Of a stretch of DNA of 64,000 bases, positions 51,134 through 58,955 are shown in pieces. Below the pieces are notes generated by a model. The model did no database searches. It was not told where the DNA came from and saw nothing but the letters and a program-made list of their open reading frames with translations. The stretch covers positions 1-64,000 of the forward strand of contig ONDS01000007.1 of the NCBI GenBank assembly GCA_900316685.1. The letters run 5' to 3'. Position 1 is the first letter of the stretch; every line of letters starts with the position of its first letter. Position numbers and translations under genes: made by a program. Source of the DNA: an uncultured Prevotellaceae bacterium. GTDB taxonomy: Bacteria > Bacteroidota > Bacteroidia > Bacteroidales > Bacteroidaceae.

Positions 51134-51943
51134 ATGAAAAAACTAATGACTTTAGCCTTGTGCCTGATGGCTTCTGTAACCATGATTGCACAATCGCAAC
51201 GAACAGTGAATGTGATTGCCGGTGGACTGGGACAAGCGCTCGGACCATCGAAAATGTCGGTAACCCATCTGAAGATAACGGGCGAAATCAATGGCGACGA
51301 TGTGCGCGTGCTCAGGGAGATGTGCGGCGCATCGGGACTGCTGCAAGACCTTGACTTGTCCGAAGTGCGTATTGTCAATGGAGGAGGACGATACTTCGAG
51401 GGCACCACGCAGGACTGCTACACCCACCGCAACCAAATCACGGCGCACATGTTCTACAACTGCTCCATGCTACAGCGCATCACGCTGCCCGACAAGACGC
51501 GCTCCATCTCCCATGACGCCTTCTCCAATTGCCCCAATCTGCGCGAGTTCCGCACCACGGCCAACTGCACAAAATACACGGCGGTGGAAGGAATACTCTA
51601 CACTGCCGACCGTGAGACACTCGTCCGCTGCCCGGAGGGCCTGCCGCTCGACGAGGTGGAGGTGACCGACGGCGTACACCATATCTATACGGGGGCGTTC
51701 TACAACTATTCTAAACTGCGCCAGGTGGTGCTGCCTTCCACCATCGAGAGCGTCTCCAACAAGGCGTTCATCGGATGTCCGCTACAGTCTATCATGATCA
51801 GGGCAAAACGTGCGCCTGCCATGGAAAACGCCTTCGACGCATCGGTGGTGTCCAACGCCACACTCTATATACCGCGTGGCTCCAGGGAGTCGTATATGAG
51901 CGCCAACTTCTGGAATAAGTTCTCTCACATGCAGGAGTTCTAA
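51134..51943 (+). CDS. BspA-type leucine-rich repeat secreted protein
   Basis: 269 aa. Signal peptide MKKLMTLALCLMASVTMIAQ. LRR_5/BspA-type repeats run through the body: HLKITGEINGDDVRVLREM, LQDLDLSEVRIVNGG, FYNCSMLQRITLPDKTRSISHDAFSNCPNLREF and FYNYSKLRQVVLPSTIESVSNKAFIGCPLQ. BspA proteins of oral and gut Bacteroidetes bind host or bacterial surfaces. No lipobox and no clear T9SS sorting domain. The 3' end overlaps the convergent hemW gene by 4 bases. Confidence 0.88.
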   Translation: MKKLMTLALCLMASVTMIAQSQRTVNVIAGGLGQALGPSKMSVTHLKITGEINGDDVRVLREMCGASGLLQDLDLSEVRIVNGGGRYFEGTTQDCYTHRNQITAHMFYNCSMLQRITLPDKTRSISHDAFSNCPNLREFRTTANCTKYTAVEGILYTADRETLVRCPEGLPLDEVEVTDGVHHIYTGAFYNYSKLRQVVLPSTIESVSNKAFIGCPLQSIMIRAKRAPAMENAFDASVVSNATLYIPRGSRESYMSANFWNKFSHMQEF

Positions 51944-53118
51944 TCTCCTATGCTACGCATGAAGTCGGCCATCACCATGTCGCTCACGGGTATGCCGCGG
52001 CGCGTCAATCGCAGATGGTCGTCTTCTATCTTCAGCAAATCCTGACTGAGCGAGAGCTGGGCGGCATCCAATAGGTACCGGAGATAGTCGATGCCGTACT
52101 CTTCACGTACCATCGATAGGTCTATGCCTTCGCAGGTGCGAAGGGCGGTCACCATCAGGTCGTCCCAACGAGTGTCTTGGTCCAATACCTCTCGTTCCAT
52201 GGGTATCATATCGTGGGCGATACTGTCAATATATTTCGACAGGTCGCCCACGTTCCATTGGCGGCTCACACCATCGTAGCTGTGGGCGGCGGCTCCCAAT
52301 CCTAAATAATGCACACCTTGCCAATAGCCGCTGTTATGTAGCGAGCGATATCCTGGTAGGGCGAAATTGCTCAGCTCGTAATGCTCGTAACCGGCATCTT
52401 GAAGCTGGTCGCAGAGTGCGTCGTACATCCGTATGCTTTCTTCCTCGTCGATGGCGCTTATCGTGCCATCGCGAAGCTGACGTTCCAAGGGGGTGCCTTC
52501 TTCATAACTCAGCCCGTAGGCGGAGAGATGGGTGGGACGGAGTTCCAGGGCTCTCTCGATGTCGGCCTCCCATTGTTCCAGACGCTGTCCGGGAAAACCG
52601 AAAATCAGGTCGAGGCTGATATTGTCGATGCCGGCAGCGTGCAACTGCTGCATGGCGGCAGCGGCCTGATGGGCGTCATGTCGGCGGTGGAGGAAACGCA
52701 GACGCTCGTCGTCGAAGGTCTGCACACCCATGCTCACTCGGTTGAAACCGATGGAGGCCAACGCCTGGGCATACGAGGCGCTCATGTCGTCGGGGTTGCA
52801 CTCGATGGTTATCTCACGAGGGTGCTCGCCATGGTTGCGGGGGGCGAGGAGCTTCTCTCCTATATGTGTCATGAGGGTATGTAGAAGGGTGGGGGATAGC
52901 TGCGAGGGGGTGCCGCCACCTAAGTAGATGGTGTCCACAGGATGGTCGAGTGGCAGGTAATCGCCACGCAACTCCATCTCGCGGCAGAGAGCATCCACAT
53001 AGGCTTCCTCCTGGTGGGTGCCCACGGTGGAGAAAAACGAACAGTAGATGCAACGGCTGGCGCAAAAAGGGATATGTATGTAGATGGAGGTTCCTCTTTT
53101 CTCAAGTACAACACTCAT
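51940..53118 (-). CDS. hemW: Radical SAM haem chaperone HemW
   Basis: 392-aa cytoplasmic HemW (formerly called coproporphyrinogen III oxidase-like), which binds and delivers haem. YIHIPFCASRCIYCSFFST holds the C-x3-C-x2-C cluster, followed by YLGGGTPSQL, ITIECNPDDM, RVSMGVQTFDD and the HemW-typical LSAYGLSYEEGTPL. The extra Cys of true HemN (CxxxCxxCxC) is replaced by Phe/Ser, consistent with HemW rather than HemN. The C-terminal HemN_C domain is present. Confidence 0.93.
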   Translation of the reverse strand: MSVVLEKRGTSIYIHIPFCASRCIYCSFFSTVGTHQEEAYVDALCREMELRGDYLPLDHPVDTIYLGGGTPSQLSPTLLHTLMTHIGEKLLAPRNHGEHPREITIECNPDDMSASYAQALASIGFNRVSMGVQTFDDERLRFLHRRHDAHQAAAAMQQLHAAGIDNISLDLIFGFPGQRLEQWEADIERALELRPTHLSAYGLSYEEGTPLERQLRDGTISAIDEEESIRMYDALCDQLQDAGYEHYELSNFALPGYRSLHNSGYWQGVHYLGLGAAAHSYDGVSRQWNVGDLSKYIDSIAHDMIPMEREVLDQDTRWDDLMVTALRTCEGIDLSMVREEYGIDYLRYLLDAAQLSLSQDLLKIEDDHLRLTRRGIPVSDMVMADFMRSIGD

Positions 53119-53287
53119 GGGATTCTTTATTTAGTTTAACTTCCTTGCCCGACCACGTTCGTGGGTTCCGGGCTATTGTCTTCACTCTTCAGCTCTTCAG
53201 CTCCTCAACTCCTCAACTCCTTTACTCCTATTTTTTAACGCAAAAATACTAATAATATAAAAAGAAAGAGGGTTTTTGCACCTTTTT

Positions 53288-53319
53288 TTTGGCTGTTCCT
53301 CAAAAAATGCGTACTTTAG
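53288..53319 (+). promoter_or_regulatory. Promoter of fusA2
   Basis: TTTG (53288-53291), 20 bp, TACTTTAG (53312-53319), one mismatch to TAnnTTTG; leader about 45 bases. C/T-rich octamer repeats (CTCCTCAA, CTCTTCAG) lie upstream near 53184-53226. Confidence 0.62.
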
Positions 53320-53369
53320 TGCCCTAAATTGGAAAATCTTATATCAATCACTTAAACCTATACATCTTT

Positions 53370-55526
53370 ATGAAAGTCTATAAGACTAACGAAATCAAAA
53401 ACATCGCGCTCATTGGCAGTGCGGGTAGCGGCAAGACTACTCTTGCCGAGTCTATGCTTTTCGAAGCGGGTATTATCAAACGTCGTGGAACCGTCGAAGG
53501 AAAGAACACCGTAAGCGACTACTTCCCTGTAGAACAGGAATATGGCTACTCCGTGTTCCCCACTGTGTTCCATGTCGAGTGGAATGGTAAAAAACTCAAC
53601 TTCATCGATTGCCCGGGTTCCGACGACTTCGTGGGTGGTACTATTACGGCACTCAATGTCACCGACCAGGCGCTTATCGTCGTCAACGGACAGTATGGTC
53701 CGGAAGTGGGTACCATGAACGCCTTCCGCAACACGGAGAAAATCGGTAAACCCGTCATCTTCCTTATCAACCAACTCGACCGTGAGCACTGCGACTTCGA
53801 TACCATCATGTCGAACATGCGCGAAATCTACGGCTCGAAGTGCGTAGAGGTGCAATACCCCATCGCCACCGGACCGGGCTTCAACTCGCTCATCGATGTG
53901 CTCACCATGAAAAAATATACATGGAAACCCGAAGGGGGCGCTCCCACCATCGAGGAGATTCCTGCCGACCAACTCGACAAGGCGCAGGAACTGCATGCCG
54001 CACTCATCGAGGCGGCTGCCGCCAACGACGATGCTCTCATGGAGAAATTCTTCGAAGAGGAGGAACTCTCTGAGGATGAGATGCGCGAGGGTATTCGCAA
54101 GGGCCTCATCACAAGGAGCATCTTCCCCGTGTTCTGCGTCTGTGGTGGAAAGGATATGGGCGTTCGCCGACTCATGGAGTTCCTGGGCAATGTTGTACCC
54201 TTCGTCGACGAGATGCCGCCGGTGAAGAACGCCAAGGGCGAAGAGGTGGCTCCCAAGGCCGACGGACCAACGTCGCTCTTCTTCTTCAAGACAGGTATGG
54301 AACCGCATATCGGCGAGGTGAGCTACTTCAAGGTGATGAGCGGTACCGTAAAACCGGGCGACGACCTGACCAACGCCGACCGTGGCTCGAAAGAGCGCAT
54401 CGGACAAATCTATGCTTCGGCAGGTGCCAACCGTATCGCCGTCGACCAACTATGCGCTGGCGACATAGGCAGCACAGTGAAGCTGAAGGACGTGAAGACT
54501 GGCAACACGCTCAATGCCAAGGATGTGGAATATCAGTTCAACTTCATCAAATATCCTAACTCGAAATATTCGCGTGCCATCAAGGCGGTCAATGAGAGCG
54601 AGATGGAGAAACTCATGGCGGCTGTGCTGCGCATGCGCCAAGAGGATCCCACATGGGTGGTCGAGATGAGTAAGGAACTGAAACAGACCATTATCCATGG
54701 TCAGGGTGAGTTCCACCTCCGCACACTGAAATGGCGTCTCGAAAACAACGATAAGATCCAAGTGAAATACGAGGAACCGAAAATCCCGTATCGCGAGACC
54801 ATCACCAAGGCGGCACGCGCCGACTATCGTCATAAGAAACAGTCGGGTGGCGCCGGACAGTTCGGCGAGGTACACCTCATCGTGGAACCCTACACCGAGG
54901 GCATGCCCGATCCCGTGGCTTACAAGTTCGGTGGACAGGAGTACAAGATGAACATCAAGAGCAAGGAAGAAATCGACCTCGAATGGGGTGGAAAACTGGT
55001 GTTCCTCAACTCCGTGGTGGGTGGCGCTATCGACCTCCGTTTCATGCCGGCCATCCTCAAGGGTGTCATGGAACGTATGGAGCAGGGACCGCTCACAGGT
55101 AGTTATGCACGCGACGTGCGCGTGGTGGTCTACGATGGTAAGATGCACCCAGTCGACTCCAACGAACTTTCCTTCATGCTCGCTGCACGCAACGCCTTCT
55201 CCATGGCATTCAAAGAAGCTGGACCCAAGGTGCTCGAACCGATTTACGACCTCGAGGTGCTCGTGCCTGGCGACTACATGGGTGATGTGATGAGCGACCT
55301 GCAGGGACGCCGTGCCATCATCATGGGTATGGACAGCGAGGCTGGTTATCAGAAACTATCCGCCAAGATTCCTCTCAAGGAATTGGCAAGCTACTCCATC
55401 GCCCTGAGCTCGCTCACTGGTGGACGTGCCTCCTTCTCCACCAAGTTCTCTTCTTACGAACTGGTGCCCAACGATATCCAGCAGAACCTCATCAAGGAGC
55501 ATGAGGCTGAACAACAGGATGATTAA
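53370..55526 (+). CDS. fusA2: EF-G paralogue with altered GTPase site (EF-G2/FusA2-like)
   Basis: 718 aa with all five EF-G domains. The P-loop is intact (GSAGSGKT, residues 16-23), but the canonical G3 motif DTPGH is DCPGS: the catalytic His is Ser84. The G4 motif NKxD is NQLD (134-137), and switch I lacks the usual RGITI segment. An EF-G paralogue lacking GTPase activity and needed for gut fitness during starvation is known from Bacteroides thetaiotaomicron; this gene looks like its orthologue, so it probably supports translocation during starvation at low energy cost. The housekeeping fusA must be elsewhere. Own promoter and terminator. Confidence 0.9.
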   Translation: MKVYKTNEIKNIALIGSAGSGKTTLAESMLFEAGIIKRRGTVEGKNTVSDYFPVEQEYGYSVFPTVFHVEWNGKKLNFIDCPGSDDFVGGTITALNVTDQALIVVNGQYGPEVGTMNAFRNTEKIGKPVIFLINQLDREHCDFDTIMSNMREIYGSKCVEVQYPIATGPGFNSLIDVLTMKKYTWKPEGGAPTIEEIPADQLDKAQELHAALIEAAAANDDALMEKFFEEEELSEDEMREGIRKGLITRSIFPVFCVCGGKDMGVRRLMEFLGNVVPFVDEMPPVKNAKGEEVAPKADGPTSLFFFKTGMEPHIGEVSYFKVMSGTVKPGDDLTNADRGSKERIGQIYASAGANRIAVDQLCAGDIGSTVKLKDVKTGNTLNAKDVEYQFNFIKYPNSKYSRAIKAVNESEMEKLMAAVLRMRQEDPTWVVEMSKELKQTIIHGQGEFHLRTLKWRLENNDKIQVKYEEPKIPYRETITKAARADYRHKKQSGGAGQFGEVHLIVEPYTEGMPDPVAYKFGGQEYKMNIKSKEEIDLEWGGKLVFLNSVVGGAIDLRFMPAILKGVMERMEQGPLTGSYARDVRVVVYDGKMHPVDSNELSFMLAARNAFSMAFKEAGPKVLEPIYDLEVLVPGDYMGDVMSDLQGRRAIIMGMDSEAGYQKLSAKIPLKELASYSIALSSLTGGRASFSTKFSSYELVPNDIQQNLIKEHEAEQQDD

Positions 55527-55584
55527 TACCTGCCGCAACGACAGAATTAATTCTTACAACGGTTCAACATCCGTTTATACAAAT

Positions 55585-55615
55585 AAAGCCCTCGCTTCAA
55601 GCGAGGGCTTTTTAA
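55585..55615 (+). terminator. Terminator after fusA2
   Basis: AAAGCCCTCGCTT pairs with AAGCGAGGGCTTT around a very short loop, followed by more T. Confidence 0.88.
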
Positions 55616-55635
55616 TGGTATAGTTTAACATCCCC

Positions 55636-55712
55636 ATCTCCTCATACTTCCTCATACTTCCTCATACTTCCCATCTCCTCATACTTCCCCATCTTCTCAT
55701 ACTTCCCCATAT
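55636..55712. repeat. Tandem 10-bp repeat (CCTCATACTT)
   Basis: Exact copies of a 10-base unit, then variants with CCCAT inserts. It leads into the palindromic element array. Confidence 0.85.
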
Positions 55713-55715
55713 CCT

Positions 55716-55975
55716 TTTCCAAATCCAACTATCTTTTCCCCTCCTTTTCCAAATCCAACTGTCTTTTCCCCTCCTTTTCCAAATCCAACTATCTTTTCCC
55801 CTCCTTTTCCAAATCCAACTATCTTTTCCCCTCCTTTTCCAAAGGAGGGGTAGGGGTGGTTTGTAAGATATGGTCCCAACCTCTTTTCATTCTCCCTCCC
55901 TTTGGGAGGGCTGGGGTGGGTGTCCTCTTTGGGAGGGCCGGGGTGGGTGTCTCTTTCAGGCTGGCTGGGATGGGT
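55716..55975 (-). repeat. GC-rich palindromic 3' element, copy 8, with amplified arm
   Basis: Four to five half-units of about 30 bases (TCCAACTATCTTTTCCCCTCC with CTTTTCCAAA end), a full palindrome with the GGGGTAGGGGTGGTTTGT tail, then three CTTTGGGAGGG-GGGGTGGGT variants. It reaches to the stop codon of the minus-strand GH2 gene. Confidence 0.9.
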
Positions 55976-55976
55976 A

Positions 55977-58397
55977 TTAAAAATCAACCTTTTCTTTTTC
56001 TCCGCACGTCAACGTGCCATGGCCTTGCACAATCACTTGGGCCAGACCGTTGAAAGCGGGTATCTGAAATTCCTTGCAGTCTTTCTCGCGAGGATGGTCG
56101 GCACCAAGGTAGGAGGGGTCGCCATTGCCCACACCCAAGATTCTTCCTTCACCTGACAGGCGGAAGGTCAACACGGGACAGGCATCGGGAACGATGCGCC
56201 CCTTGCGGTCTTGTACCTCGACGGTCACAACGGCTATGTCGCCCGCCTTGCCGCCTAAGGTAGGACGGTCCACCTTCATCACAACCTTCTCGGCGGCTAA
56301 GGTGGTCTCTATCGTCTCCGTCAACAGGCGCTTGCCGTTCTTGTAGCCTACGGCCACCACTTTGCCGGGCTGGTACACGGCTTTCCACTTCAGGTGGCCG
56401 TTGCGAGGCATCGTCTGTCTGCCCAAACGCTTACCGTTGACCGTCAGTTCCACCTCGTCGCAGTTGCTGTACGCCCAGATTTCCACTTCCTCGCCTTCGT
56501 GGCCTTGCAGGTTCCAGTGGGGGAAGATGTGCAGTGTGGGCTCGTCTGTCCACCATGATTTCAGATACCATGCCTCGTCCTTCCAAAATCCACAGTAGTC
56601 CAAGATGCCGAACTCGGAGTCGTGGGCGGGATACTTCAAGGGGTTGGGCTCGCCACGATAGTCGAAGCCGGTCCAGAAGAAGATGCCTGAAGCCCAGTCG
56701 TGATCGGCATAGAACCGCCATCCGCGCTCAATCACGTTCTCCACACCGTCTTGCGACAGGCCATAGTTGATGGAGTGCATCCTGCCGGGTTCATCAGGAC
56801 GGTCGAAGTAGATACCGCGTGTACCGCAACCGCTGGTCTCCTCGGTGCCCACGATCTTCCATTCGGGATGCTCCCGGCGACGCTCTTCTACATTGTTCTG
56901 ACGGATATAGTTGTAACCTACCACATCGCAACCCTTGATCATCTCCGAACCTCCGGCGTTGGCAAGGGTGGAGGGACGGGTGGGATCCAGCAATCTCACA
57001 TACTCTTTCATCGCCTGCGCGATGCGTGTGCCTTGGATGGTGTTCTCCATGCCCCATTCTTCGTTGCCACAACTCCAGAGTATCACCGAAGGGTGGTTGC
57101 GGTCGCGCTTGATCATACGCTCCAGCAGGCGAAGGTGCTCGTCGTTGATGCCGCTCAGGCGGTTCTCGTCAATCACAAGCATACCCTCGCGGTCGCAGAT
57201 GTCGAGCAATGCAGGAGTGGCGGGGTTGTGCGACGAACGGTAGGCATTACAGCCGAAGGCCTTGAGCCGTTGGATGCGCCAGACTTGTAATTCTTCGGGA
57301 ATGGCGGCACCCACACCGGCATGGTCTTGGTGCATGTTTACACCTTTCAGCTTCAAGGGCTTTCCGTTCAACAGGAATCCTCTGTCGGCATCGAAGGCGA
57401 TGGTGCGCAAACCGGTGCTTGTGGTGTAGATGTCGGTCACCCGTCCGTCCACTTTCACTACGGTCTGCACCTGATAGAGATAGGGGTCGGTGGTGCTCCA
57501 GAGATGAGGACGGGCGAGGGTGAACTGCTGACGGCAACCAACGGTCTCCTTGGGGCGCAGACTCAACTCCGACACCTCGCTGTGGGCCACCTCGTGGCCT
57601 TCACCGTCCAGAAGGTGCTGCTCCACGGTGCATTGCTGTGGGGTGATACCGCTGTTGTTCACCTCGGTTTCCACGGTCAGCGTGGCATCGGTGTAGGTCG
57701 GCGATAGGTCGGCATGCACGAAGGTGCCGAAGGGGGCCACGCTAACCTTCGCGCTCTTCATCAGCCAAACATCACGGTAGATGCCCGCGCCTTCGTAAAA
57801 CCACCCTTCTTCCAGGGTGGCGTCGGCGCGTACGCAGATAAGGTTCTCGCCGCCGTAGTTCACGTATTCGGTCACGTCGTACACCTGGGTGGCGTAGCCG
57901 CTCGGCTCGCTGCCCATGTAGAACCCATTGAACCACACGCGGGCGTTGCGGAAAATACCATCGAACCGCAGGCTGATGTGCTTGCCAAGGTCGGCGGCAG
58001 GGATATCCACCTTTTTCCTGTACCAACCCACACTGGTTCGTGGATAACGGTAACCCACGGTCTTGTAACCATGCGAATGACTGGCCAACGAGTCGTAGCC
58101 CAGGGTGGTCACCCAGTCGTGGGGCACATCGACGTCTTGCCAACGGCTGTCGTCGAACTTCATCACATAGGGACCTTCGTTGTGGATGGAGTTGGCCTTG
58201 GTCAGGTAGTTGAAGTACTCGGTGCCGCTACCGAAATCTTTCACTGGGTCGGAGGCATCGCCGAAGGCGAACTTCCAACCGTCACGCAGGGGGATGCTCT
58301 CACGCACATTGCCTGATGGCTGGGCATACAGATGCAGGGCGAAAAGACTCTGTGCGAACAGGATGGATAATACAATTGTTGTCTTCTTGAATCTCAT
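55977..58397 (-). CDS. GH2 family beta-galactosidase-like glycosidase
   Basis: 806-aa exported retaining glycosidase. Signal peptide MRFKKTTIVLSILFAQSLFALHLYAQ. GH2 sandwich domain (DDSRWQDVDVPHDWVT, GWYRKKVDIP, WFNGFYMGSEPSGY), immunoglobulin-like domain, then the TIM barrel (LLNGKPLKLKGVNMHQDHAGVG, AYRSSHNP) with acid/base Glu in ILWSCGNEEWG and nucleophile in VGTEETSG. DUF4982-like and C-terminal Ig-like parts follow. Likely beta-galactosidase or a related activity; specificity is not readable. It starts 10 bp after the PPOX-like gene. Confidence 0.92.
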   Translation of the reverse strand: MRFKKTTIVLSILFAQSLFALHLYAQPSGNVRESIPLRDGWKFAFGDASDPVKDFGSGTEYFNYLTKANSIHNEGPYVMKFDDSRWQDVDVPHDWVTTLGYDSLASHSHGYKTVGYRYPRTSVGWYRKKVDIPAADLGKHISLRFDGIFRNARVWFNGFYMGSEPSGYATQVYDVTEYVNYGGENLICVRADATLEEGWFYEGAGIYRDVWLMKSAKVSVAPFGTFVHADLSPTYTDATLTVETEVNNSGITPQQCTVEQHLLDGEGHEVAHSEVSELSLRPKETVGCRQQFTLARPHLWSTTDPYLYQVQTVVKVDGRVTDIYTTSTGLRTIAFDADRGFLLNGKPLKLKGVNMHQDHAGVGAAIPEELQVWRIQRLKAFGCNAYRSSHNPATPALLDICDREGMLVIDENRLSGINDEHLRLLERMIKRDRNHPSVILWSCGNEEWGMENTIQGTRIAQAMKEYVRLLDPTRPSTLANAGGSEMIKGCDVVGYNYIRQNNVEERRREHPEWKIVGTEETSGCGTRGIYFDRPDEPGRMHSINYGLSQDGVENVIERGWRFYADHDWASGIFFWTGFDYRGEPNPLKYPAHDSEFGILDYCGFWKDEAWYLKSWWTDEPTLHIFPHWNLQGHEGEEVEIWAYSNCDEVELTVNGKRLGRQTMPRNGHLKWKAVYQPGKVVAVGYKNGKRLLTETIETTLAAEKVVMKVDRPTLGGKAGDIAVVTVEVQDRKGRIVPDACPVLTFRLSGEGRILGVGNGDPSYLGADHPREKDCKEFQIPAFNGLAQVIVQGHGTLTCGEKEKVDF

Positions 58398-58407
58398 GAT
58401 ATGTCGC

Positions 58408-58911
58408 TTAGAATGCAACTTTCTCCTCAGGAGCCATAAACGAACAGAAACGGGCGGTGCCGTCTTTGATGTAAAGCACGGCCATATTGCCGTCGTCGGC
58501 CTTGTACATCGACCGCAGGCTCGGGTTGCGCTTCAGAAACTCTTCTTTCACTGATAGCGTGTCGTCGTTGACCAACGTGCCGCTGATCCTAATCCATTCC
58601 GCACCGTTTGACTTCAACGCGCAAATCTCGAACTGGCCATTGGCGTCGATCTGCTTGTATACGTCTTTCACTTTGCCTGTCATGATATACAGACGGCCGT
58701 TGATGATCTCAGATACTCCGAAAGGACGCACACGGGGCTGCGTGCCGTCGACGGTGGCGATGAAGAAGGCTCCACACTCCTTCAAAAAAGCTTGTACTCT
58801 TTCCATGTTCTCGTTGTTGGTTGATGATGCGCTCGACGTTTGCGCCTGCATACTCACAGGATTCAACGCCATAGTAAACAATACCGCAAGGGTAAATAAC
58901 ACTCTTTTCAT
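58408..58911 (-). CDS. Exported pyridoxamine 5'-phosphate oxidase-like protein
   Basis: 167 aa. The domain is a PPOX-type split beta-barrel of the general-stress-protein kind (AFFIATVDGTQPRVRPFGVSEIINGRLYIMTGKVKDVYKQIDANGQFEICAL), which usually binds a flavin or F420 in the cytoplasm. Unusually, it begins with a clear Sec signal (MKRVLFTLAVLFTMALNPVSMQAQ), placing it in the periplasm. The start at 58909-58911 gives this signal. It lies 44 bases after the patatin-BamA gene and 10 before GH2. Confidence 0.85.
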   Translation of the reverse strand: MKRVLFTLAVLFTMALNPVSMQAQTSSASSTNNENMERVQAFLKECGAFFIATVDGTQPRVRPFGVSEIINGRLYIMTGKVKDVYKQIDANGQFEICALKSNGAEWIRISGTLVNDDTLSVKEEFLKRNPSLRSMYKADDGNMAVLYIKDGTARFCSFMAPEEKVAF

Positions 58912-58955
58912 TGTTTTATAGGTTTTAGTGATTTTTTTATGGTCTGGTGATAAAA

